Positions 11,580 through 21,976 of a DNA stretch of 64,000 nt are shown piece by piece. Under the pieces are notes generated by a model. That model had not been told where the DNA came from. It did no database searches and was given only the letters and a program-made list of their open reading frames with translations. Source of the DNA: Haematobia irritans (Eukaryota; Arthropoda; Insecta; Diptera; Muscidae); the NCBI RefSeq assembly GCF_050003625.1, contig NC_134400.1, forward strand, positions 49,465,096 through 49,529,095, read 5' to 3'. Position numbers and translations under genes: made by a program. The first letter of the stretch is position 1. The number at the start of each line of letters is the position of its first letter.

Positions 11580-11953
11580 TTCACATGAAAAATGTTCGGA
11601 GAACGTAGATGGAAATAGTGTGGTGAAAATAGGGTACCTCAATTTTTATATTTGGTGGGAGAGGGGACATCCCCCTTGCCCGACATTTTCAAAATTGGGC
11701 CAAAGTTCTCCGATTTGGGTGAAATTTCCAAGGAAGGTTAGGGGTGATGTTTAGACAAAGACCCGCTACTCTATTTTTCGATATTTGGTCGCGGAGTTGG
11801 ACCACCCCTTTATACGATTTTTGTTTAAAAAAAAATTCTCTGATTTACTTGATATTTACACAGAACACGCCGTAAGGTTATGAATTTATTATGGGGTACC
11901 TGATTTTTTAATATTTGGTCGGGAAGAGGGATATCCCCCTTGCCCGACTTTTT
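11580..11953 (+). repeat. Diverged tandem repeat with ATATTTGGT-GGGAGAGGGGACATCCCCCTTGCCCGA
   Basis: The blocks TATTTGGTNGGGA, CCCCCTTGCCCGAC and GGGTACCT recur near 11630-11690 and 11905-11950, with a more diverged copy near 11780. This suggests an old tandem array of roughly 130-150 bp units. Non-coding. Confidence 0.5.
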
Positions 11954-13153
11954 ATACCCTCCACTATAGGATTGGGGGTATACTAACTTTGTCATTCCGT
12001 TTGTAACACATCGAAATATTGCTCCATGTTAAGACCCCATAAAGTATATATATTCTGGGCCGTGGTGAAATTCTGAGTCGATCTAACCATGTCCGTCTGT
12101 TGATATCGCGCTAACTTGAAACTTGGCACAAGTAGTTGTTATTGATATAGGTCAGATAATATTGCAAATGGGCCATATCGTTCCACTTTTACGTATAGCC
12201 CCCATATAAAGGGACCCTCAGATTTGGCTTGCGAAGCCTCTAACAGAAGCATATTTCATCCGATCCAGCTGAAATTTGGTACATGGTGTTGGTATATGGT
12301 CTCTAACAACCATGCAATAATTGGTTCACATCGGTCCATAATTATATATAGCCCCCATATAAACTGATCCCCATATTTGATTTCCGGCGCCCCTTGGAAG
12401 AGCAAAATTCATCCGATACGGTTGAAATTTGGTACGTGATGTTAGGAAATATATGGTATCCACTAACCATGCAGGAATTGGTTCATATCAGTCCATAATT
12501 ATATATAGCACCCATATAAACCGATCCCCAGATTTGACCTCCTGTGCCTTTTGGAGAAGCAAAATTTATCCGATCTGGTTGAAATTTGGTACGTGGTGGT
12601 AGTATATGATATTTAACAACCGTGCCAAAAGTGGTCCATATTGGTCCATAATCATATATAGCCCCCATATAAACCGATCCCGAGATTTGATTTTGGAGCC
12701 TCTTGGAGGAGCAAATTTCATCCGAGTTGAAATTTGGTACATTGTGCTAGTATATGGCCGTTAACAACCACGCCTACCTAGGTCCATATCGGTCTGTAGT
12801 TATATATAGCCCTCAGATAAATCGATCCCCAATCACACAAAAATTGGTCCATATCAAGTTCATAATTCTATATAGCCCCCATAAAAGCGACCCCCATATT
12901 TCAATTTCCATGTCGATTCGTAATTATTTGTAGACTTACCTATACATAAATTTTTTGTCTAATATATACCACGTATGGACTAACTCACAATTTAGAAAAC
13001 GATGTTAAGAAGTTTAAAGATACCTTGCCATCGGTATTACCACAACGCAAGTAATTGGTTGTGGATGACAATCTTTCGCAGAAGTTTCTACGCAATCCAT
13101 GGTGGAGGGTACATAAGATTCGGCCTGGCCGAACTTACGGCCGTGTACACTTG
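11954..13153 (-). mobile_element. Rep153 family A element, no 30-bp array
   Basis: Reverse orientation. The 3' hairpin TATACCCTCCACTATAGG is at 11952-11970, and the 5' palindrome (CGGCCTGGCCGAA, ACGGCCG) is at about 13118-13143, followed by CACTTG. There are five or six 153-bp units, and the conserved 3' block lies near 12040-12130. A Tc1-like element lies just past the 5' end. Confidence 0.85.
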
Positions 13154-13167
13154 TTTTGTTTCAAATA

Positions 13168-14468
13168 AAGGGTGATACGGTAAAAATTTGGTCAATAGAA
13201 ACTTGACGTATTTCTTTCAATTTTGCATTTAAGAAACCTGAACACCCCTCATTTTGAAGGTGTGTGTTTGTAGAATGTTGCTCCTATTTTGATTTTGGAA
13301 TTCACTCTTCAGTTGTCAAAATGCCGTCCAAGCAAGAAGACCAGCGTATCAAAATTTTGCTTGCGCATCGCGAAAATCCGAGCTACTCGCACGCAAAGCT
13401 GGCAAAATCGCTAAAAGTTGCCAAATCAGCCGTTACAAATGTAATTAAAGTGTTTGGGGAACGTTTGATGACGGCCAGGAAGTCTGGATCGGGGGGAAAT
13501 CGAAACCGGAAGCCGCTGAGACGACAAAGAGAGTTGCCGGTAGTTTCAAGCGAAACCCTATCTTCTCTCTCCGAGATGCCGCAAATAAGCTGGGTGTATC
13601 GTCTACAACCGTGCATCGAGCCAAAAAACGAGCCGGACTATCGACTTACAAGAAGGTAGTGACTCCAAATCGGGATGATAAACAAAATTCGACGGCCAAA
13701 GCGCGATCCCGGAGGCTGTACACGACGATGCTGACGAAGTTTGACTGCGTGGTAATGGACGACGAAACCTACGTCAAAGCCGACTACAAGCAGCTTCCGG
13801 GACAGGAGTTTTATACGGCAAAAGGAAGGTGAAAGGTAGCAGATATTTTCAAGCGCATAAAACTGTCAAAGTTCGCAAAGAAATATCTGGTTTGGCAAGC
13901 CATCTGTACCTGTGGCTTGAAAAGCAGCATTTTCATAGCTTCCGGGACTGTCAACCAAGAAATTTACGTGAAAGAGTGTTTGAATAAACGTCTGCTGCCT
14001 TTCCTGAAGAAACACGGTTGTTCCGTACTGTTTTGGCCGGATTTGGCATCTTGCCATTACGGTAAAAAGGCCATGGAGTGGTACGCCGCCAACAACGTGC
14101 AGGTGGTTCCCAAGGACAAGAACCCTCCCAACACGCCAGAGCTCCGCCCAATTGAGAAAAACTGGGCTATTGTCAAGCGGAACCTAAAGAAGACCAAAAA
14201 AAAACTGGTAAGGACGAGCAGCAGTTCATGGCAAACTGGCTTTCTGCGGCGAAGAAGTTGGACAAGGTGGCTGTACAAAATCTGATGGCAGGTGTCAAGC
14301 GTGAGGCCCGGCAATTCGGATTTGGAAAAGCGAAAGCCTAACTGAATATTTTTCCTGAATTTTATACTAATTGAACTTGACAAAGAAATTTAATTTGATT
14401 TTTTAAATAAACGATTTCACCGATTTACACGCGTTTTCCCTTGACCAAATGTTGACCGTATCACCCTT
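13168..14468 (+). mobile_element. Tc1-like DNA transposon, decayed
   Basis: A 1301-bp element with inverted ends AAGGGTGATACGGT at 13168 and ACCGTATCACCCTT at 14455-14468, each followed inward by a TTTGGTCAA-type match. TA duplications are at 13166-13167 and 14469-14470. It encodes one broken transposase. Confidence 0.93.
13321..14341 (+). pseudogene. Tc1/mariner-superfamily transposase (DD37E-like), broken
   Basis: The protein would bind the inverted ends and cut and paste the element in the nucleus. The start MPSKQEDQRIKILLAHREN leads into a helix-turn-helix (SHAKLAKSLKVAKSAVTNVIK). The second DNA-binding half (LRDAANKLGVSSTTVHRAKKRAG) is in another frame from about 13540. Catalytic residues can be placed at MDDETYVK (about 13755), WPDLASCH (about 14040) and RPIEKNW (about 14150); 37 residues separate the second and third. 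Damage: a frameshift between about 13500 and 13540, an in-frame TGA at 13830-13832, and a frameshift in the A run near 14195. The true C-terminus (FGFGKAKA, then TAA) ends at 14341. It cannot make an active protein. Confidence 0.9.
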
Positions 14469-14470
14469 TA

Positions 14471-15140
14471 GGTTAAAAACAGAGTAAGAATTCATAAAAA
14501 GGTAGAAATCATATAAATTTTGTCGAAAAAAATGCTAAATCCAATCTGAAGAAATTGTGAATTTTTGAAAATATTTGAAGTCAAACGTTTCTGACAAGCG
14601 TTAAAATCCATTAAAAATTATAAAAAATTATAAAAATTATTTATTTGACAAAATGTCACAGAATTTTTTAATCTACGTCCAAAACATTGAATTCGGATCA
14701 CACCTAAAGGAGTTATGCAAATTCAGTGCAACGGCTGTAGAAATGGCGGACTTCCGTCCTATGACAAGCCCATGTTAAATTCATCGCTTCTGCGTCAATT
14801 TTGCACCACTTCCGGATCCAAAAAGAACATATTCATTACTTTTTTGGCGACGCTGTTTTTGCTGGGGTTCTTAGTGCCATACGAAGTTCAAGATGGGCGC
14901 ACTATTGGTAAAATTTACAAATTGTATGAAATTCTGAACAATTTTGTGGGAGGGGCGAATTCAGTAAATCTTTATGCTTCATTTGTGTATACTTTTTTAG
15001 TTAATTTAATTAAAATAAGCAAAAAATTATTTAAGTAAAAAAATTTAAAGTCAAGATTATATTTTTTTTTATTTTTATTTATTTATTTATATATTTACAA
15101 TTAATATAGGTGCTAACAACATAGGTTTGCGACCTATAAT
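14471..15140. repeat. Dispersed repeat, here called G, with a (TTTA)n block
   Basis: Its first part (AACAGAGTAAGAATT onward) matches 36340-36660 in reverse, including CTGACAAGCG or CTTGTCTGAAACG and CCCATGTTAA-type blocks. A poorer match lies at about 30000-30190. The stretch 15065-15140 repeats the (TTTA)n and GCTAACAACATAGG block seen at 8434-8525. The frame at 14715-15038 has no recognisable domain. Confidence 0.5.
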
Positions 15141-15211
15141 TATAAACTTTAAATTAATTAAAATTTTAAAATTTTAATTAAAATTTTATTATTTTGAAGA
15201 AATTTGTCCTT

Positions 15212-15432
15212 CACACAAAGAAAATTTCATTAAAATTGAGCCAATGAATATTGATATAACGAAACATTTTCATTAATACAATGAAAATATTCGTTAATAG
15301 TACGAAACGTTACGTTGAGTAACAGAAAATTCGTCATAATAACGAAATATTTCATTGTATTAACGAATTTGTTTCGTTGGCTCACTTTTAATGACATATT
15401 TCGTTAATATAACTAAACTTTTTCTATCAGTG
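15212..15432 (+). mobile_element. MITE-2 copy 1
   Basis: It runs from CACACAAAGAAAATTTCATT to CTTTTTCTATCAGTG. The inside is a series of TTTCGTTA / TAACGAAA inverted motifs, plus GAGCCAATGAA near the start and GTTGGCTCACTTTTAATGA near the end. About 221 bp, non-coding. Confidence 0.75.
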
Positions 15433-15491
15433 TTAATATTGTGTAAATTAGACATACTTAAATTTTGGTTTCGTAGTCTTTAATAACACAT

Positions 15492-15650
15492 GGGAAGCCA
15501 CCGTGGTACAATGGTTAGCATGTCCGCCTTGCATACAGAGGGTCGTGGGTTCAAACACAGTTTCGATCCAACACCAAAAAGTTTTTCTGCCGTGGATTAT
15601 CCAACCTCAGTAATGCTGTTGACATTTCTGAGTGGTACAAAGAAGCAAAT
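15492..15650 (+). mobile_element. tRNA-derived SINE, 3' truncated
   Basis: The head reads GCCACCGTGGTACAATGG, with an A box like TGGTACAATGG and a B-box region GGGTTCAAACAC. It then follows the SINE body shared with 33916 and 35826 (CCAAAAAGTTTTTCTGC, GTGGATTATCCAACCTCAG). It stops after about 155 bp, where family A sequence begins. Confidence 0.75.
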
Positions 15651-16062
15651 TTCATCCGATCTGACTGACATTTGGTACATGGTGTAAGTATATGGTCTCT
15701 AACAACTATGCAAAAAAATGGTCCACATCGGTCCATAATTATATATAGCCCCCATATAAACCGGTCCCCAGATTTGAACTCCGGAGCCCCTTGGAAGGGC
15801 AAAATTCACCCGATCCGGTTGAAATTTGGTACATTGTGTTAGTATATGGTCTCTAACATCCAGCAAAAATTGGCCCATACCGGTCTAAATTATATATAAC
15901 CCCCTTTTAAACCGATCCCCAGATTTGACCTCCGGAGCTCTATGGTACGTGGTGAAATTTGGTACATTGCGCTAGTAACATATATGGCCGCTTACAACCA
16001 TGCCAAAATTGGTCCATATCGGTCTATATTTATATATAGGCGATCCCAAAAATTGAACTAAA
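15651..16062 (-). mobile_element. Rep153 family A fragment
   Basis: About two and a half 153-bp units in reverse orientation, with TATAGCCCCCATATAAACC near 15747 and 15895. Neither end is present. The SINE before it and the MITE-2 after it bound the fragment. Confidence 0.7.
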
Positions 16063-16074
16063 TTTTACTCCACA

Positions 16075-16302
16075 CACTGATAGAAAAAACTTCGTTATAT
16101 TAACGAAATGTGTCATTGAAATTGAGCCAATGAACCAATTTCGTTGATATAACGACATTTTTCGTTATTATAAAGAATTTTCTGTTAATCAATGAAACGT
16201 TTCGTACTATTAACAAATATTTTCATTGTCGCAATGAAAATGCTTCATTATATCAATGAAATAGTTTCGTTGGCTCAATTTTAATGAAATTTTCTTTGTG
16301 TG
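16075..16302 (-). mobile_element. MITE-2 copy 2, inverted
   Basis: It begins CACTGATAGAAAAAACTTCG and ends TTTCTTTGTGTG, the mirror of copy 1. It shares the GAGCCAATGAA and GTTGGCTCAATTTTAATGA blocks. Confidence 0.75.
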
Positions 16303-16464
16303 CATTTTGAGATTTCCACGAAGCGTTGTTAAAACCGGGAAATTGTAATGCCCTGTTGTACTTTTTAACTGCAGTTCACGAAATTACATCATCTCATAGA
16401 AGAAAAAATTAACTAAAAGTAAAGAAGAAAATCATTGGCGCCAAATCATGAGCATTTTAACCAT

Positions 16465-17191
16465 AGACTGGTAGAAAAATGTTTCGTACTATTAACAAAC
16501 GGGCTTCGTTGATTATTTTTCGTTAATATTACGAAATTTTTCGTTATAAGAACGAAAGTGATCGTTAATACAACGAAATCAATCGTTAAAAGACAATTTT
16601 GTGTTTTGTTTTTTCGTTATATTAATGAAACACGTTTCGTTAATATTACGAGTATTAACTTTGTAATTTTTTCAAGAATTAGAATAAACATTTTTCCAAG
16701 ATGGAAATTATTATAATCATTTGCACATAGAGAGTAACTTTTGGAAACTTTTAGCCCTTAAAACAGTCGTTTTATATATTCCGAAATTGGAATTGAAATT
16801 TCATTTATAAAACGAAAGCGATCGTAAATGTAATGATATGGATCGTTAAAAAATAAATTTTAAATTGCAATATTTCGGCATATTAATGAAATATGTTCGT
16901 TAATAATACGAATGGGAGTTTGAGTATTTCTGCCTCTCCTTACTCTCTCTCTCTCCATAAAATGTCTCTCCATACTCTCTCTAATACGTCTGTAGCGTCT
17001 ATGTAATTTGTACATACACATGTAAACATGACAATAAGCATATGTTTGCGTGTGCATCTTGAAAAACAAACGGTAAAAAGTTCAACTGAAAACTTGTCTG
17101 ATGGGCAAACCTTAACAACATTTACGTTCTTTTCGCTAAAGAGTGCACAGGCTCATTAACATACAGTTTCGTTGTGAATAATAAACATACA
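16465..17191. repeat. Degenerate MITE-2-like AACGAAA sequence, then low-complexity DNA
   Basis: About 16465-16930 starts ACTGGTAGAAAAATG and repeats AACGAAA, TTTCGTTA and CGATCGT motifs without clean ends; it looks like one or two decayed MITE-2 relatives. A CT-rich tract (CTCTCTCTC) lies near 16940-16990. The rest, to 17191, has no recognisable feature. Confidence 0.5.
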
Positions 17192-17417
17192 CACAAAGAA
17201 AATTTCACTAAAAGTCAGCCAACGAAACATTTTCATTGATATAAGGAAACATTTTCATTAATACAATGAAAATATTCGTTAATAGTACGAAAGGTTGCGT
17301 TGATTGACAGAAAATTCGTTATATTAACGAAAAAAATCGTTGTATTAACGAATTTATTTCATTTGCTGACTTTTAACGACACATTTCGTTATTATAACGA
17401 AACTTTTTCTATTAGTG
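17192..17417 (+). mobile_element. MITE-2 copy 3
   Basis: It runs from CACACAAAGAAAATTTCAC to CTTTTTCTATTAGTG, the same direction as copy 1, about 226 bp, with the same order of TTTCGTT / AACGAAA motifs. Confidence 0.75.
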
Positions 17418-17724
17418 TAGATGGTGGGTGAGTTAAATTGGTGTTTTTTTAATCTTTAGTGAAAATACCACGGGGAAATGAACTTTCAGATGAAGAAGGC
17501 GGAACAATTACCGTAATGAACCTTGGTTGCAAAAACACTGGATAAATGGACACGGTGATACGATTATCATTTTTGGTCTTAGAAATAAGAGGCTTTTTTT
17601 CTTAAGTGAATGTCACAATATATGATTATTAAATTACTTAGTTTATCAATAAATATTATTTCCTACTGTATATAAATCATATTTCAAAGAGCTTAATACA
17701 AAAATAGTACACTACCAATGACTA
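17418..17724. other. No recognisable feature
   Basis: Non-coding DNA between two MITE-2 relatives. I see no repeat shared elsewhere in the window and no frame with a domain. Confidence 0.4.
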
Positions 17725-18104
17725 CACTCAAATGAAATAATTGGTTGGGTTTCATTAATATAACGTTTGTGTTCATTTATACAACGATCGTCTTTCATTC
17801 ATACAATGAAAAAACTGGTTTCATACAATGAATGATTTTCATTCATACAACGTATAAGCTGCATCCATACAATGAATAAATTTCATTGATTTAACGAATA
17901 ATATTCGTTAATACAACGAAAAGGCTACGTAAAAGCAACGTAATTATTCGTTAATACTACGAAATGTATTCCATAGAGGGTTTCGTACATATAACGTAAA
18001 ATTACGTTGTTATAACGAAATGCTACGTTGGCTGACTTTTAATGAAGAATTTCGTTAACAAAACGTAGAAATTCATCGTATTAACGAAACTTTTTGTACC
18101 AGTG
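17725..18104 (+). mobile_element. MITE-2 relative, longer form
   Basis: It runs from CACTCAAATGAAATAATTGG to CTTTTTGTACCAGTG. The second half matches MITE-2 (GTTGGCTGACTTTTAATGA). The first half has extra ATACAATGAA / TTCATTCATAC motifs, giving 380 bp. Confidence 0.6.
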
Positions 18105-18364
18105 TACAGTAGTTCATTCTTACTATTTTTGGGAATCCTACGAAAATTTTCATTTGTTTTAGTTCATATTGAACGTGTATGGTCATTGAACTTTATACTC
18201 ACGTTTAGTTCATAAAATTTTTGAGACATACTTAAAAAAGTAAGATTTCATTAAGCTGTGGAAAATTTCGATAAAAATAATAAAATGTAACTACAAGCAA
18301 ATAATTTTTTTTTTCAATAAAAATAAGTTAAATTTAGCGTTAGTTTAACTACGGATAGAAAATT

Positions 18365-18590
18365 TGACAAAATTTTATTACTATAGAACATTATGTCAAA
18401 ATTTTATTACTATACAAAATTTTATTCCTATAGAAAATTTTGTCAAAATTTTATTGCTATAGAATATTTTGTCAAAATTTTATTTTGACAACATTTTATT
18501 TCTATAGAAAATTTTGTCAAAATTTTATTTCTGTAGAAAATTTTGTATAAATTTTATTTCTATGGAAAATTTTGTCAAATTGAATTATAT
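18365..18590 (-). repeat. 30-bp minisatellite array
   Basis: About seven or eight units of the TTTCTATAGAAA array, opposite in orientation to the one at 5683. It lies just outside the 3' hairpin of the next family A element rather than between its 5' domain and units. Confidence 0.85.
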
Positions 18591-18612
18591 ACGTACATAT
18601 TTAATAGTTTTT

Positions 18613-19842
18613 ATACCCTCCACCATAGGATGGGGGGTATATTAACTTTGTCATTCCGTTTGTAACACATCGAAATATTGCTCTAAGACCCCATAAAGTA
18701 TATATATTCTGGGTCGTGGTGAAATTCTGAGTCGATCTGAGCATGTCCGTCCGTCCGTCCGTCCGTCCGTCCGTCCGTCTGTTGAAATCACGCTAACTTC
18801 CGAACGAAACAAGCTATCGACTTGAAACTTGGCACCAGTAGTTGTTATTGATGTAGGTCGGATGGTATTGCAAATGGGCCATATCGGTCCACTTTTTCGT
18901 ATAGCCCCCATATAAACGGACCCCCAAATTTGGCTTGCGAGGCCTCTAAGAGAAGCAAATTTCATCCGATCCGGCTCAAATTTGGTACATGGTGTTAGTA
19001 TATAGTCTCTAACAACCATGCAAAAATTGGTCCATATCGGTTCATAATTATATATAGCCCCCATATAAACCGATCCCCCGATTTGGCTTGCAGAGCCTCT
19101 AAGAGAAACAACTTTCATCCGATCCGGCTGAAATTTGGTACATGGTGTTAGTATATGGTCTCTAACAACTATGCAAAAATTGGTCCATATCGGTCCATAA
19201 TTATATATAGCCCCCATATAAACCGATCCCCCGATTTGGCTTGCGGAGCTTCTAAGAGAAGCAAATTTCATCCGATCCGGCTGAAATTTGGTACATGGTG
19301 TTAGTATATGGTCTCTGACAACCATGCAAAAATTGGTCCATATCGGTCCATAATTATATATAGCCCCCATATAAACCGATCACCAGATTTGACCTCCGGA
19401 GCCTCTTAGAAGACCAAAATTCATCTGATTCAGTTGAAATTTGGTACGTGATGTTAATATATGGCCTCAAACACCCATGCAAAAATTGGTCGATATCGGT
19501 CCATAATTATATATTGGCCCCATATAAACCGATCCCCAGATTTGACCTCCGGAGCACCTTGGAAGAGCAAAATTCTTCCCATGCAGGAATTGGTTCCTAT
19601 CAGTCCATAATAATATATAGCTCCCATATAAACCGATCCCCAGATTTGACTTCCGATGCCTTTTGGAGAAGCAAAATTCATCCGATCTGGTTGAAATTTG
19701 GTACGTGGTGGTAGCATATGATATTTAACTACCATGTGAGTTGAAATTTGTGGATGACAGTCTTTCGTAGAAGTTTCTACGCAATCCATGGTGGAGGGTA
19801 CATAAGATTCGGCCTGGCCGAACTTACGGCCGTATATACTTG
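18613..19842 (-). mobile_element. Rep153 family A element with three exact 153-bp units
   Basis: Reverse orientation. The 3' hairpin TATACCCTCCACCATAGG is at 18611-18628. The units at 19021, 19174 and 19327 are spaced exactly 153 bp. The 5' palindrome (CGGCCTGGCCGAA, ACGGCCG) is at 19808-19833, followed by ACTTG. The 239-residue frame at 18651-19370 is the unit translated over and over (MGAIYNYGPIWTNF...), not a recognised protein. The (GTCC)n tract is expanded here. Confidence 0.9.
18745..18780 (-). repeat. (GTCC)n tetranucleotide tract in the family A 3' domain
   Basis: Seven or more GTCC repeats ending in GTCTG. Other family A copies have two to five, so this position gains and loses repeats between copies. 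Confidence 0.9.
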
Positions 19843-19852
19843 TTTTTTTTTT

Positions 19853-20040
19853 TTAATATATACCCCGTATGGACTAACTTACAATTGAGAAGACGGTGTT
19901 AAGAAGTTTTAAGATACCTTGTCATCGGCAAGTGTTACGGCAACCCAAGTAATTCGATTGTGAATGACAATCTTAAGTACAAGTTTCTATGCAATCCATG
20001 GTGGAGGGTACATAAGATTCGGCATGACCGATATATATTT
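19853..20040 (-). mobile_element. Rep153 family A 5'-end fragment
   Basis: It contains only the 5' domain: the CCGTATGGACTAACTTACAA block, CTTGTCATCGGCAAG, GCAATCCATGGTGGAGGGTAC and part of the 5' palindrome. It abuts the 5' end of the complete element at 18613-19842. Confidence 0.75.
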
Positions 20041-20345
20041 GTTTTTAACTCGGATCAGATTTAAATATATGTATATGGGAATATAATTTTTTATATAGCT
20101 TCCTATAAGTTTGGAGAATTTGAGATGGTGCCAACAAATTTTTGTCTACACAGTAATAAAGAGTATAATATAGTCAGTCCCGTCCCACTTTAGACTTTCC
20201 TTACATGTTTTTACTCTAGATTATTTACCGATTATCCACCACTTCAAATTCGTGATCAAAATGCACATATAAGCAACAAATATTGTAATGGATCCATGGT
20301 GATGAGTATTTAAGATTCGCTCTGTCTGAACATGCATTCTAGTCT
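20041..20345 (-). mobile_element. Rep153 family C and family B 5'-end fragments, back to back
   Basis: About 20045-20213 is a C-type 5' end (TATAATATAGTCAGTCCCGTCC, ACTTTAGACTTTCCTTAC). About 20215-20345 is a decayed B-type 5' end (CCATGGTGATGAGTATTTAAG followed by a degraded palindrome). Both read in reverse. Confidence 0.55.
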
Positions 20346-20925
20346 TGCTTTAATTGTTAGAAAAAAATGATGCAGTTTCATAAAAAGGCTCTGGCTTTGT
20401 TTTGACTTTTTTCTGTGCAATTGTTAAGTCTACATTTTGAGACATGTTGACTTAGATGTCTTTTGTGGGTTGAACGACAGTTAATGGCAATAACATTATA
20501 TGCATTATATATTATTGTTGGTGGCTGTTGTTGCTGTGGTAGTAGTTGCTAGTGTTGCTAATGGCGTTATTGTTGAAATCTAATGATCCCAGAATCAAGT
20601 GTTGCCCCAATCTGGTTTCCATTGAGGCAGGTTGTTGTCGAGACACAATACTGAAAAGACAGAACATTAATAAAAATCAATTAAAGTTTTCTTGCTAAAC
20701 TGGTCGAGGCAGAAAGTGTTGGAGATATTGGCCAGGCCAATTCGGGTTGTGGATGTTGCACAATTTTAAGTTTTTCGTATGAATAGACGGTCACCATGTA
20801 CATAGAATTAAAGTAAATCTTTGGTAAAATCAACTACTCCACAGAAATTTCAGCCGGACCGGACTCGTTTTTATTTTTTTATCGCAAGTCGAAATGGGCT
20901 GACAATAAGTATATAAGAACATATG
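20346..20925. other. Apparently low-copy DNA with a GTTGTTG-rich patch
   Basis: This stretch shows no match to the other repeats in the window. GGTGGCTGTTGTTGCTGTGG near 20520 is a triplet-rich patch. There is no frame with a domain and no clear splice context. It may be a remnant of original intergenic or intronic host sequence. Confidence 0.4.
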
Positions 20926-21385
20926 TAGGACCGAAGGACTGAGACGCTTACAAGATGAATATGAGAGAATATAAGCGAGAACTGAGAAGCGATCAGCACA
21001 ACAATTGGAACGATTAGTGTAGTGGCATTGAAATCACATTCGAGGCTTACAGACTACGGAATGTATGAGCATCCACTTACCCCACTCCGTGTTTCATTGA
21101 AAAGTCGGAGGGCCATTGGACAAGGTACGGTAATGAGACGCTGGAGGTACTATTGGACACATCAGCTGGCTGAACCTCCCTCTGACAGTATCAAAGATGC
21201 TCAACTGCAATTTTCTATCGGGAAAATTGTATCGGAATCTAGAATAAAGTGGGCTTTAAGTAGGTTTGGGCAGTATAAAATTTATCTTACCTAATAGAAT
21301 TGCAAGCAGTGACTGACAATCCCGTGGTTTTCGTTGATATATAAAGGTTGTATCAATTTAGCACATATTCCAGGAGTGTGCAGCA
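20926..21385 (+). pseudogene. LINE ORF2 fragment, heavily decayed
   Basis: Translated in short pieces it aligns with the linker between endonuclease and RT of the LINE at 1-5174. The matching pieces are DAYKMNMREYKRELR with DQHNNWN, then RLRN, ETLEVLLDT, KIVSESRIKWALSRFGQYK and SLIYKGCINLAHIPG. Many stops and small indels separate them. It is a dead internal fragment of the same or a sister LINE family. Confidence 0.75.
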
Positions 21386-21555
21386 CTAGCATTAACTGTT
21401 TAAAATCAATCACAGACACAGGCAAATATTTCATTTCTATTGTATGAAGTGCCCATATAGTAACAAATATTTACTTCTGTGTCCATCAAATAAAAAATTA
21501 CACTCAAAAGTTTTGTTTTCTAATTTCATCACAAAATTAATTGATCTAATTAATT

Positions 21556-21975
21556 TTATAATTGAAATATCTTCAATCACGAAAATGATAACATCAATCA
21601 CAGTTTTAATTGAGCATGAAAAACGTACTTGATTAAACAATTAATTGATTTCAAAAATTGATTGAAACAATTAACTTTTTAATCAAACTCGGAAGACTAA
21701 GTCAGTTAAAAAACTGTAATGGATTTTTTTTTTTAAATTTTTATCAAAAACTTGTTTCAAACAGTCAATTTATTAATCAAACGTTACGTTTTTAATTAAA
21801 AAATTTATTGAGTTTTGCAATAAACATCAATTTACTTTTTTATTGAATCAATTGAAAAATTAATTGAAATTTGCTACAGAAATCAATTAATTTTTTAATC
21901 AAGTAGTTTTTATGCTCAATTAAAACTGTGAATGATACTACCAATTTTGTGATTGAAGACATTTCAATTTAAAAA
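21556..21975. repeat. Foldback: 90-bp inverted arms around an AT-rich loop
   Basis: The arm at about 21556-21650 and the arm at about 21882-21975 are inverted copies with few mismatches. Both contain CACAGTTTTAATTGAGCAT and TTGAAATRTCTTCAATCAC in mirrored order. The loop of about 230 bp is rich in AATTAATTGATT motifs. The short frames on both strands here follow from the mirror symmetry. Confidence 0.8.
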
Positions 21976-21976
21976 A

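Noticed and set aside
14715..15038. 107-codon frame with a hydrophobic stretch (FITFLATLFLLGFLV)
   Set aside because: It lies in a dispersed AT-rich repeat (G), shows no family similarity, and its relatives at 36340 and 30000 do not keep the frame.
16940..16990. CT-rich tract as a promoter GAGA-type element
   Set aside because: It is a simple CTCTCT run with no gene nearby; (GA)n also occurs inside MITE-1, so it fits repeat slippage.
21022..21294. 90-codon frame
   Set aside because: Only its last part (KIVSESRIKWALSRFGQYK) is in the LINE frame; the rest is out-of-frame decay of the LINE linker.
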